Assembly: GCF_000346465.2 (NCBI RefSeq)
Contig: NC_034015.1
Coordinates: 16,725,510-16,789,509, forward strand
DNA: 64,000 nucleotides
Direction of reading: 5' to 3'
From: Prunus persica
Taxonomy: Eukaryota > Streptophyta > Magnoliopsida > Rosales > Rosaceae
Shown piece by piece: positions 20,533 to 29,534 of the stretch. Under the pieces are notes generated by a model. The model ran no database searches, was not told the DNA's origin, and saw nothing but the letters and a program-made list of their open reading frames with translations. The position numbers and the translations under genes were made by a program. Position 1 is the stretch's first letter. Each line of letters opens with the position of its first letter.

Positions 20533-22569
20533 ATGGATAGTGATTTTCAAAGCAAATCATTAGAAAAAAGTGACAAGGAAGCATTATTTGGAGAAAGTGA
20601 TGAACTAAGAGTAGGGATGGAAGTTAGTGATGAATCTGAAGCTTACCAGCTCTGCAACACATATGCCTTTAACAAAGGTTTTAGTATTCGCAAGGGGCAT
20701 CTTCGAAGAGATTCGCAAAATAATGTCCGGCAACGAGAATTTTTGTGCTCAAAGGAAGGATTTCAAGTAGATGAAGACTTATGTGAAGCGAAGAAAGTGA
20801 GAAGGTTAGATACAAGAACAGGTTGCAAGGCTGTAATTCGATTCACCGTGGAAAATGGTATGTGGAAGCTCTCCTACATCAATCCAGTTCATAATCACGA
20901 GTTTGCTAAGCCTGAAGAGCGACAATTTCTAAGATCAGGTCGAAATATACCAAGTGTTCGTGCAAATATCCTTGGCTCTAAGAGTGATGGGAGTATAAGA
21001 ACAGCAAAATCACATTCATACTTGGGAAAAGAGTTTGGCTGTGATGAGAATGATAGATCTACTAATAAAGATTTACCTAATTGTTTGCAAAGGAGTAAGG
21101 ATGAAATGATAGAACAGAATGGACAAAGCTTGATAAATTATTTTAAGCATAAACAGATGGAGGATCCAAATTTTTTCTACAGTGTTCAAGTGGACCAATT
21201 TAGTCGAATCACAAATTATTTCTGGAGAGATGGTAGATCAAAGTTGGATTATGATTGCTTTGGAGACGTTGTATGTTTTGAAACTACATTTCGAACCAAC
21301 AGCAATCTAGTTTGTAGTCCATTTTTGGGAGTCAATCACCATTGGAAGAATATCTCATTTGGTTGTGCTTTTTTATTGGACGAGAGTGCTGATTCATTTG
21401 TTTGGTTGTTTGAAACATTTTTGGAGTCGATGGGAAATAAACAGCCAAAAACCATTTTCACGGATGAGGATAAAGCAATGGAAAAGGCAAAGGCAATTGA
21501 GACTGTGTTCCCAGAGACACGGCATCGGTTATGCAATTGGCAGATCTCCAAGAATGCTACACAACATCTTGCTAGTCTTTGTGCTGATCCTGAATTCAAG
21601 AAGCACTTCAACAAATGCTTTCTTGATTGTTTTACTGAAGTAGAATTTCAAAATTCCTGGGATGACATGATTAAAATGTTCAACCTTGAAAGCAATTCGT
21701 GGCTGAAGATGTTGTATTCACTTCGAGAGAAATGGTGTCCTGCATTTAGCCTAGATACTTTCTCAGCAAATATTGGATCAAGCCAGAGGGGTGAGAACAC
21801 AAACACTATTTTCCATCAAGTGTCTAGAAAAACAGTGGATCTCGTTAGTTTTGTACAGCATTATGAGCTAAAAACAAAAAAGATGCGATTCACAGAGTTG
21901 GAAGAGGATTTTCGTTTTAAAAATGCTATGCCTCATCTTAGAGTAAATAGTGGTATCTTTAAGCATGCAGCTACTGAGTACACTGTCAAAATGTATTCGT
22001 TCTTTGAAAATGAGCTTATGAGTATTTTTGGGGTGAGGATGGTAGAAGTTAGTAATGATGGCAATCAATATATTTATGAAGCAATTGAAGAAGGTCTTCA
22101 AAGAGTCTACATGATTCAATACAACTGTACTACGTCCATGATTTCTTGTTCATGTAAGTTATTTGAATCCATGGGGTTGTTGTGCCGTCATGCCCTAAAA
22201 GTACTGGATTTTAAAAACTATACAAGCATACCGACACAATACATAGTGAAGAGATGGACTAAAGGGGCAAAGAAAGGGATTGTGGTGAGTAATGAGTTCT
22301 GTAAGTCATCATATAGAAAGGCCAAGTCTGCCCAATCGCTGCGCCTAAGTGAGTTGATGCATGAAGGAAATAATGTTTTCAGTATAGGCTCATTGTGTGA
22401 TTCAGGAACGAGGATTGTCAGACAAAAGTTAGCGGAGACCATGAAGTTACTGGAAAGTGACGAGGAAACTACCAACATGCTGGGAAGTTTGAGCAAAGTA
22501 GACGACCAATCTGTTCGTGATGTGCTTCTTGATAATGGAAGTGTGGAATCCCCCAGTTGTGATGGCTAA
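20533..22569 (+). CDS. FAR1-related sequence (FRS) transcription factor, copy 1 (678 aa)
   Basis: Domesticated Mutator-type transposase family; FHY3/FAR1 act in phytochrome A signalling and other nuclear regulation. Order: FAR1 DNA-binding domain (about residues 45-130, with LCSKEGF, RTGCKAVIRF and HNHEF zinc ligands), a linker, a MULE transposase-like domain (about 240-340) and a SWIM zinc finger (CSCKLFESMGLLCRHALKVL, about 545-565). It is uninterrupted in a single coding exon. The position matching the first catalytic Asp reads FETTFRT (Glu) whereas copy 2 has FDTTFRT; copy 1 also lacks one residue just after it. It is one half of a tandem duplication with 24767-26770. Confidence 0.92.
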   Translation: MDSDFQSKSLEKSDKEALFGESDELRVGMEVSDESEAYQLCNTYAFNKGFSIRKGHLRRDSQNNVRQREFLCSKEGFQVDEDLCEAKKVRRLDTRTGCKAVIRFTVENGMWKLSYINPVHNHEFAKPEERQFLRSGRNIPSVRANILGSKSDGSIRTAKSHSYLGKEFGCDENDRSTNKDLPNCLQRSKDEMIEQNGQSLINYFKHKQMEDPNFFYSVQVDQFSRITNYFWRDGRSKLDYDCFGDVVCFETTFRTNSNLVCSPFLGVNHHWKNISFGCAFLLDESADSFVWLFETFLESMGNKQPKTIFTDEDKAMEKAKAIETVFPETRHRLCNWQISKNATQHLASLCADPEFKKHFNKCFLDCFTEVEFQNSWDDMIKMFNLESNSWLKMLYSLREKWCPAFSLDTFSANIGSSQRGENTNTIFHQVSRKTVDLVSFVQHYELKTKKMRFTELEEDFRFKNAMPHLRVNSGIFKHAATEYTVKMYSFFENELMSIFGVRMVEVSNDGNQYIYEAIEEGLQRVYMIQYNCTTSMISCSCKLFESMGLLCRHALKVLDFKNYTSIPTQYIVKRWTKGAKKGIVVSNEFCKSSYRKAKSAQSLRLSELMHEGNNVFSIGSLCDSGTRIVRQKLAETMKLLESDEETTNMLGSLSKVDDQSVRDVLLDNGSVESPSCDG

Positions 22570-22870
22570 AGGACAAATGCTATATTGAAAAATATATGTT
22601 CAGGGTATTGCTTACTTTTTGTTCTGAAAATTGCACTTCATTGCGTAAGATGTTCAGAAATGAAAGGTTAGAGTATCTTTTTCTTCTTTGGCAGAAGCCA
22701 GCATTGTACATCCTTTTCTTTTTCAAGTAAATCAGTGTTGATATTTCTGATAATATAGTGGAGGATAGTTGATGAAGTATATGGAGTTCTGTATTGATAT
22801 TGATGTAAGTATATTTTTCGTAATTTCATCTCTTGAATATTCACTAGACAATAGACTATACAAAACAGGT
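22570..22870. other. 3' UTR of FRS copy 1
   Basis: AT-rich 3' sequence partly collinear with that after copy 2. No gene is seen. Confidence 0.5.
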
Positions 22871-23276
22871 GAACTGTCTCAGTATCATCTCTGGGGTCAT
22901 CTTCAATATCATCGACGAGCATGATCCTCCTCTCAGTATTGCTGAAACCTGGGGTCGCATTAGGTAATTGGATTCCCATTTAAAAGTGCTGTTTTACTAT
23001 TTCAAACTGAATTCATTTTTTCGATCTGTAACTTTGTACATGTTTGATGTAATTACCGTGTATGGATTGGCTGAATAAATGTCTAGGTCATTTTCATGAA
23101 GTTGGTTTGAGAGGATTAAGGAGCAGTAGGCGCATGAAGATAGTGTGGAGGTGGATGAGGAGGCAGAAGCTTAGACTAATATTCAACAAGGTAGGGTCTC
23201 AGAAGCAGTTTCTGGTTCTGGGTATGACTTTGGTTTACAGAGCCCAACTTCAAGCAGCAGGCTAAACCAGTAAATG
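22871..23276 (+). pseudogene. Decayed copy of the small 122-aa gene found at 28214-28679
   Basis: 22880-22964 matches the end of exon 1 of the downstream gene (atcatctctggggtcatctt... to gaaacctggg), and 23084-23276 matches exon 2 (gaagttggtttgagaggatt...). Exon 1 has lost its start and first half, the donor region reads aggtaattgg, and exon 2 is shifted out of frame after the QKQF motif near 23210. The closing bases (tccccttgaagtc) are still recognisable. It is dead, and it marks the right end of the first duplication unit. Confidence 0.75.
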
Positions 23277-23905
23277 ATTATCCACAACACAAGTCCCCTT
23301 GAAGTCTATGAATTACTAGCTAAGAAGCTTTGCTCTGCCTTATCAAACTTTGAGTTGTTTTGCTGTAACCCCTATAATGTAAAAAACCAGGGCTTAAGTG
23401 ATCAGTTCTAATTCTCTCCCTTTCCAGTTTGTCAATGATACTCATCTAGCTAATGCTATGCAAACTGCTAAAAAGTAAACCACACCTGGACTAAAAAGTA
23501 AAATGCTACTTGCTGATTTTAACTTTTCCAACTTATATTGCAAATTATAAAATACACCACATAATTATATTAAAAGAAGAATAATGTGCAAAATTCAATG
23601 TGAGCATGCCGTATAAATTGTAAAGGAAATGTTGAAGTTATATAGCATTATCCTACAAAAGTTTACCTTTTTCCAGTAAGGCTGGGGTAATTGTAGCAAA
23701 ATAAATTCACGAACACCACCAGCCCCCCAACCAATAAAAACTGCTTCTTTTTTTTTTTTTTTTAATTTTTTTAAGTAAGAGGGGGAAATCGAACTTAAGA
23801 CATCGAATCGGGTGCATAGGTAAATCTTCTTAATCGTGGCATCCTTAACCACTTGGGGCCGTAAAATTATTAGTAAAAATTACTCATGAGTTTGTGGGAA
23901 CCCGC
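23277..23905. other. Intergenic DNA between the two duplication units
   Basis: AT-rich. A poly-T tract at 23746-23763 followed by aagtaagagggggaaatcgaac and ending in taaccacttggggcc (to about 23862) resembles a dispersed repeat also seen near 39480-39590. No gene is seen. Confidence 0.5.
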
Positions 23906-24766
23906 CACAAAAGAGAACGAACAACTAAAACATAAGCCGAAACGCAGCGTTTCGTTCGTCTCTAATCTCTTTCGACTCTACTGTCTTCGAACAGTGAGCC
24001 AGATACAGCATCCCAGCACCTCAGCTCTCTCTCAGTCCTCAGTCAGTCCAAACTCCAAAGTCGTCTTCTCTATTCTCTTCTTCTCCGATAACCCAAATTC
24101 CCCCCGTTGCAGCTTGCAGGCCTCCTTCGAACGGCGACGTATCGAGTCTCTTTCTCTTCTCTTGTTTCTCGGCGAACCAGGTATCTCCTCTGTCCTCTCT
24201 TGGTCCTGGCTCAAATGATCATTGATACATTCCTGTTTCCTTTTTATTTTTCAAAATTATGGGAATTGGAGTTCTGGTGGAATGAGATGTGCGAATTTAT
24301 GGTATTTCGTTTATGAAGCTCGATGCTTAAATTTTTATTTTTATTTTTATGGATATAGGATGATAAATTCGTAGAAAGAGACTTCTAATAGCTTAGAAAA
24401 TTTGGGATAACTTACATTGCCCTCGTGATTGATCTTGGTTCTGTTTTCATTTTTTATTTTTTTGGAATTTTTTTAGCTGAAGTTGTGAACTTTAATCGCT
24501 TTATTTGGTTAAAAAAACAATATGGACGGAATAAAATCACCAGGGTTGTATTTGGATTTGTGGATTCAAAATGGGGCATATAAATTAGGGTTTTTGGTTT
24601 AGATAATTGATAGGTTGAGCCTAATATGCTGTCACGTAAAATTTTTGTTTGCAAATAGATAGAGAAACTTTTACTTGCAACGTATCTGTTACATTTTGGA
24701 TTTTACTATCTGTCAATACAAGTACTGAAAAATGTGTTGTTTATGATTAGGCAGTTGGTTTAGATA
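23906..24766 (+). promoter_or_regulatory. Leader exon and 5' UTR intron of FRS copy 2
   Basis: Duplicated counterpart of 19870-20532. The leader (ttcgttcgtctctaatctct...) ends near 24180 at gcgaaccag|gtatctc, and an acceptor ttatgattag lies at about 24750, 16 bp before the ATG. There is no PPR gene beyond it, so the duplication broke between the PPR gene and this leader. Confidence 0.55.
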
Positions 24767-26770
24767 ATGGATTACACTTGTCAAGGGAAAATATTAGAGA
24801 TAAGTGACAAGGAAGAAATATTTGACGCAATTGATGAACTAAAAGTGGGAATGGAGGTGTCTAATGAAGCTGAAGCTTACAATCTATGCAACACCTATGC
24901 CTTTAGGAAAGGTTTTAGTATTCGTAAAGGGAATATTCGAAGAGATGCGCAAAATAAGGTCAGGCAAAGGGACTATTTTTGTTCAAAAGAAGGGTTTCAA
25001 TCAGATGAAGATTTGTGTGAAGTGAAAAAGGTGAGAAGATTAGACACAAGAACAGGTTGTAAGGCTCTAATTCGATTCACCGCGGATAATGGTATATGGA
25101 AGATCAGTCACATCAATCTAGATCATAATCATGAGTTTGCTAAGCCTGAAGAAAGACAATTTCTACGATCAGGTCGACATATACCACGTGTCCGTGCAGG
25201 TATGCTTGGCCCTAAGGTTGATGAGAGTACAAGACCAACAAAATCATACTCTTACTTGGGAAAAAAGTTTGGCAATGCTGAGAATGTTGGGTCCACTAAT
25301 AAAGATTGTCTTAATTATTTGCAAAGGAATAAGGAAGAAATGCTAGAAGGAGGGGATGGGCAAAGTTTGATAAATTATTTTAAGCATAAACAAATGGAGG
25401 ATCCAAGTTTTTTCTACAGTGTTCAAGTGGATCAATTTAATCGGATCACAAATTATTTTTGGAGAGATGGTAGATCAAAGTTAGATTATGATTGCTTTGG
25501 AGATGTTGTATGCTTTGACACCACATTTCGAACCAAGAAATACAATCTAATTTGTGCTCCATTTGTGGGTGTTAATCATCACTGCAAGAATGTCTTATTT
25601 GGTTGTGCTTTTGTATCGGATGAGAGCACTGACTCATTTATTTGGTTGTTTGAAACATTTTTGGAGTCCATGGGATATAAGCAACCGAAAACCATTTTCA
25701 CAGATGTGGGTAATGCAATGGCAAATGCAATTGTGGTTATGCTTCGAGAGACACGCCATCGCCTATGCATATGGCACATATCTAAGAATGCTACACAATA
25801 TATTGGATCTCATTATTCTAATCACGAGTTCAAGGAGCACTTTAACAAATGCTTTCACGATTGTCTCACTGAAGCGGAATTTGAAGCTACATGGAATGAC
25901 TTGATTAGAAAGTTCAACCTTGAGAGCAATTCGTGGCTGCAAGAGTTATATTCACTTAGAGAAAAATGGTGTCCTGCTTTTAGCTTAGACACTTTTACAG
26001 CCAATATTAGATCCTCCAATAGAGGTGAGAGCATAACCAGTACATTCCATCAAATTTCTACAAAAACAATGGATCTCATTGGTCTTGTACAGCATTACGA
26101 GAAAAAAACAAAAGTGGTGCGGTCAGCAGAGTTGGAAGAGGATTTTCGTTGTAAAAATGGTATGCCTCATCTTAGAGCAAATAGTGGTATCTTTAAGCAT
26201 GCAGCTTCTGAGTACACAATTAAAATGTATTCATTCTTTGAAAATGAGCTTATGAGTATCTTTGGGGTGAGGATGATAGAAGTTGGTAATGATGGCAACC
26301 AATATATTTATGAAGCAATTGAAGAAGGTCATCCAAGAGTCTACATTATTGAATATAACTCCGCTACTTCCATGGTTTCTTGTTCTTGTAAGTTATTTGA
26401 ATCCATAGGATTGTTGTGCCGTCATGCCCTAAAAGTATTGGATTTAAAAAACTTCACAAGCATTCCGACCAGGTACATAGAGAAGAGATGGACTAAAGGG
26501 GCAAAGAAAAGGATTGTGGAGAGTAGTCATTTATATGAGTCGTCATATAAAATGGGGAAGTCTGCTCAATCATTGCGCCTAAGTGAGTTGATGCATGAAG
26601 GAAATAATGTTTTCAGTATAGGCTCATTGTGTGATTCAGGAACGAGAATTGTTAAACAGAAGTTGGTGGAGGCCATGAAGTTGCTTGAAAGTGATGAGGA
26701 AACTACATCTTTGCAGGGAAATTTGAACAAAGTAGATGATCAATTTGTTCGTGATGTGCTTGATAACTGA
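24767..26770 (+). CDS. FAR1-related sequence (FRS) transcription factor, copy 2 (667 aa)
   Basis: Same architecture as copy 1: FAR1 zinc domain (FCSKEGF, RTGCKALIRF, HNHEF) at about residues 45-130, a MULE-like domain with FDTTFRT and IFTDVGNAMANAI retaining both recognisable Asp positions, CIWHISKNATQ, and a SWIM finger (CSCKLFESIGLLCRHALKVL). The C-terminus is nearly identical to copy 1 (LRLSELMHEGNNVFSIGSLC). Single coding exon behind a 5' UTR intron. It is the more conservative copy of the pair and probably retains the ancestral role. Confidence 0.93.
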   Translation: MDYTCQGKILEISDKEEIFDAIDELKVGMEVSNEAEAYNLCNTYAFRKGFSIRKGNIRRDAQNKVRQRDYFCSKEGFQSDEDLCEVKKVRRLDTRTGCKALIRFTADNGIWKISHINLDHNHEFAKPEERQFLRSGRHIPRVRAGMLGPKVDESTRPTKSYSYLGKKFGNAENVGSTNKDCLNYLQRNKEEMLEGGDGQSLINYFKHKQMEDPSFFYSVQVDQFNRITNYFWRDGRSKLDYDCFGDVVCFDTTFRTKKYNLICAPFVGVNHHCKNVLFGCAFVSDESTDSFIWLFETFLESMGYKQPKTIFTDVGNAMANAIVVMLRETRHRLCIWHISKNATQYIGSHYSNHEFKEHFNKCFHDCLTEAEFEATWNDLIRKFNLESNSWLQELYSLREKWCPAFSLDTFTANIRSSNRGESITSTFHQISTKTMDLIGLVQHYEKKTKVVRSAELEEDFRCKNGMPHLRANSGIFKHAASEYTIKMYSFFENELMSIFGVRMIEVGNDGNQYIYEAIEEGHPRVYIIEYNSATSMVSCSCKLFESIGLLCRHALKVLDLKNFTSIPTRYIEKRWTKGAKKRIVESSHLYESSYKMGKSAQSLRLSELMHEGNNVFSIGSLCDSGTRIVKQKLVEAMKLLESDEETTSLQGNLNKVDDQFVRDVLDN

Positions 26771-27247
26771 AGGTATTGACTCTCCTACTTGCGAGGGCCA
26801 AACAAATTGTACTTTGTTGTGTAAGGTTTCGGAACATGGTTTTGTTTCTTCCTTTTTTCTTTTTTGGGTCTCTTTAGGTTGAAGCTGTCATTGTACATAT
26901 TTTCGTTTCAGGTCACAGCTCCCTTATGTTAGAAATATTCTGTTGTAGTGCTCCTTATATGTATGTGCTTTGTATTGGAGTTTATTAACTTTGGTCAGTT
27001 TGGGATGAATTTAAGTAGCATATCCTTTTGGTCTATGATATTTTGTGGTTCTTTCTTCTTATACTTTAGTTCGTGTGCTTCTTGTGATCTTGTTTTTATT
27101 TGGAAAGAGTTGCTTTCTTGGCATATTTTGTGCTACTCATTATAAAGAGGAAAGATGAGTTGTGTATTCATTTTGTCATCTGGGTGCTAAAGATTGCTTG
27201 GGACAATACAAAACAGGTGCATTGTCCCTATATAATCGTAATAAACT
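26771..27247. other. 3' UTR of FRS copy 2 and flank
   Basis: T-rich sequence with no supported gene. It is partly collinear with the region after FRS copy 1, up to the tacaaaacaggtg sequence also found near 22860. Confidence 0.5.
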
Positions 27248-27889
27248 TTTGAATAATGATTTATGGAGGAGATTAGTTCTCCACGACCAAAGAAATTAAA
27301 TAAGATTAAACAAAATTTAAAAATACCAGGTATCGCCGCGCGGCTATACTATTGAAAAGGACCCAGCGATTAGCGCCACGTGTCAAAACAAGTCCGGCCG
27401 GGCGGCTATCTTATTTTTTGAAAAAAATCACCAAGTATAGCCGGGCGGCTGTACTATTTTTTTTTTCAAAAGAGGGCCCCAAAAGCGATTAGGCGCCACG
27501 TGTAAAAATACGTACAGCCGCACAGCTCCCAGGCGCCCAGGTGGAAAAAGAGTATAGCCGGGCGGCTATACTCTTTTAAAACAATTTTTAAAACCGGGTA
27601 TAGCCGCTCGGCTGTACTATTTTTAAAAAAGAAACAAGTCTAGCCGCGCGGCTATACGATTTTTTTTTTAAAAAAAGAGCACTCCCTTGCCTTTAGGCGC
27701 CACGTGTCAAAAAATAAATAAAACAGATCTGCTAGACGATTTTTAAAAAAAATATATACGTAGTATAGCCGCGCGGCTATACTTCTTAAATATAATTTAT
27801 TTAATAGTATAGCCGAGCGGCGATACTATTTAATGAAACATTTGAATAATGATTTATGGAGGAGATTAGTTCTCCATGACCAAAGAAAT
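27248..27889. repeat. Palindrome/G-box array between 49-bp direct repeats
   Basis: The 49-bp sequence at 27248-27296 recurs at 27841-27889 with one mismatch. The 544 bp between them hold nine copies of a 20-22 bp palindrome of the type TATAGCCGCGCGGCTATA (about 27330, 27392, 27435, 27511, 27551, 27598, 27638, 27762 and 27806), spaced by A/T runs. Three copies of GGCGCCACGTGT or GCGCCACGTGTC lie among them (27373, 27492, 27696). The corresponding place in the first duplication unit lacks it, so it is an insertion. I do not recognise the element class. Two older palindrome copies lie at 9897-9973. Confidence 0.85.
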
Positions 27890-27962
27890 GGTTCAAATCC
27901 TAATTAAATGAATTCGTTATCTGAACAACCCGGACAACTCAAACCCATTGAATTGCTAATCA

Positions 27963-28078
27963 AGCCCTCGGAGTTAGCTCAAGTGGTGAAGATCGATGCG
28001 GAAATGGTTTAGGGTTAGACAAGGTCAAGGTTGGATTCTTCCGTTCTAACCCGAAAATGATTTTTGGTTATTAAAAAG
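27963..28078 (+). mobile_element. tRNA-derived SINE-like element
   Basis: gagttagctcaagtggtga (27971-27989) contains a good RNA polymerase III A-box (TAGCTCAAGTGG), and aaggttggattcttcc (28027-28042) resembles a B-box about 50 bp downstream. It is probably a short, diverged SINE. Confidence 0.5.
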
Positions 28079-28213
28079 AAGTATATAAGTTTAAGGCTTT
28101 TTAAACCCACCCAAATGTTAGCGCTCTTGATAAACATTTTGCTTTGTTAGGTAGTAGGGGTGTATCTTTATAGCAAACTGAGATTTGGGTTTTGGAAAAC
28201 AGAAAGTGGCAAC

Positions 28214-28679
28214 ATGTTTGGGACAGCGATAAGGTGTATTGCGAGGAAACCAAAACCACAGATGAAACCCATAGAGCTCAAAACCCCACCTGAGCAGACG
28301 CAGACCATCACTAGGGCCATCTTCGATATCGTCAAGGAGCATGGTCCTCTCACCATTACTGAAACCTGGGATCACGTTAAGGTGATTTGAGTGCTGCTAT
28401 TGTAACTATGTACTTCATTTTAGGTGTAGTTAGTTATTGCGTACCAATTGTTTGATTAAATGTCTGAGTCGTTTTCAGGAAGTTGGGTTGAGAGGATTGA
28501 CGAGCAAGAGGCACATGAAGATAGTGTTGAGGTGGATGAGGGAGAGGCAGAAGCTTAGACTAATTTGCAACCATGTAGGGCCTCAGAAGCAGTTTCTGTA
28601 TACGACTTGGTTTACAAAGCCCAATCTCAAGCAGCAGGGAAAACCAGTAAATGATTCTCCACAACCCAAGTCTCCTTGA
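28214..28679 (+). CDS. Small conserved plant protein (122 aa), probably organellar
   Basis: Exon 1 is 28214-28381 and exon 2 is 28479-28679, joined in phase 0 (TWDHVK|EVGLRGL). The N-terminus MFGTAIRCIARKPKPQ is short and basic, as in mitochondrial proteins. The middle (TITRAIFDIVKEHGPLTITE, then RHMKIVLRWMRERQKLRL) looks like a small winged-helix fold, followed by QKQFLYTTWF and a polar tail. I believe this is a conserved single-domain plant protein, possibly of the mitochondrial ribosome, but I cannot name it. It is the surviving copy; the counterpart at 22871-23276 is dead. Confidence 0.8.
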
Positions 28680-29534
28680 AGTCTCTGGATTATTAGTTTA
28701 AGAGTATTGCTCTACCGTTATCAAACTTTGAGTTGTTTTGCTACAACCATCGATGTAAAACTAGAAGCTAAAGGGCTAAGTTGTAATGGTCTCTCTTTCC
28801 AACTTGTCAGTGATTCTTATTTAGTTAATGGTTTGGAGACTGCTGAGACTGCTTGAGCTCGATAAGTCCCCCATTTTCATAGTTCAAGGTGAATGGACGA
28901 TGCCGAATTTCAACAAATAAAAACTAACTTTTGTTCTGGATGTTCTTTTTTAAAAAATTTACCAAATAAAACGGGCAAAGACCTGAAAGGGCAGTCGCAT
29001 GCACGAGTGGGCAATCTCCTCCAGCCGTTGATGCAATTTGGGACTCACATGCATCAACGGCTGAAAGTCGTCCACTCACAACTAACTGGCAAATCACCAT
29101 CCCCGACCATAAAAATATGCTAATGGTATAAATGCCATAATGCATCAAGGAAATCCATAAAAAAGAGAGTTTGCGCGTATTCAGTAAGTTACAGGCTTAC
29201 AGCACACATATCTCCTTACAAGATTACGAATGATGCTGGGTTTTTTACTTATCCACCAAGCATTTCACTGAAATGCCAATTTTTCAAATCCATGCTCTAG
29301 CAAAATCGATCATGTCATTGTCAACCTTTTGAACAAGCTACTAGCTAGATGTCTTAATTTGTACACAATGTACATAAGAAAGCGAAACCTGAGGGGTGAT
29401 TATGTCACCATAAAAGAAAAATCGACCCACTAATCTAAGTGTAGTTCATCTTCTTTTGCTAAGCAACGAAATCTCTAAAACAGGAGAAGCGAGCATGTGT
29501 AGCATTCTACTTGACAGTTCAAGGCCTCAAAGTG
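28680..29534. other. Convergent 3' regions with a MITE
   Basis: 28984-29090 contains a perfect 14-bp inverted repeat (cagccgttgatgca ... tgcatcaacggctg) inside a longer imperfect stem. A related copy, starting with the same aaagggcagtcgc, is at 38999-39065. The rest is 3' UTR of the flanking genes. Confidence 0.6.

Noticed and set aside
27297..27840. A CRISPR-like array (regular palindromic repeats)
   Set aside because: The host is a plant nuclear genome, spacers are A/T runs rather than unique sequence, and spacing is irregular.
28893..29148. Small frames around the MITE
   Set aside because: They cross the inverted repeat and have no conserved features.
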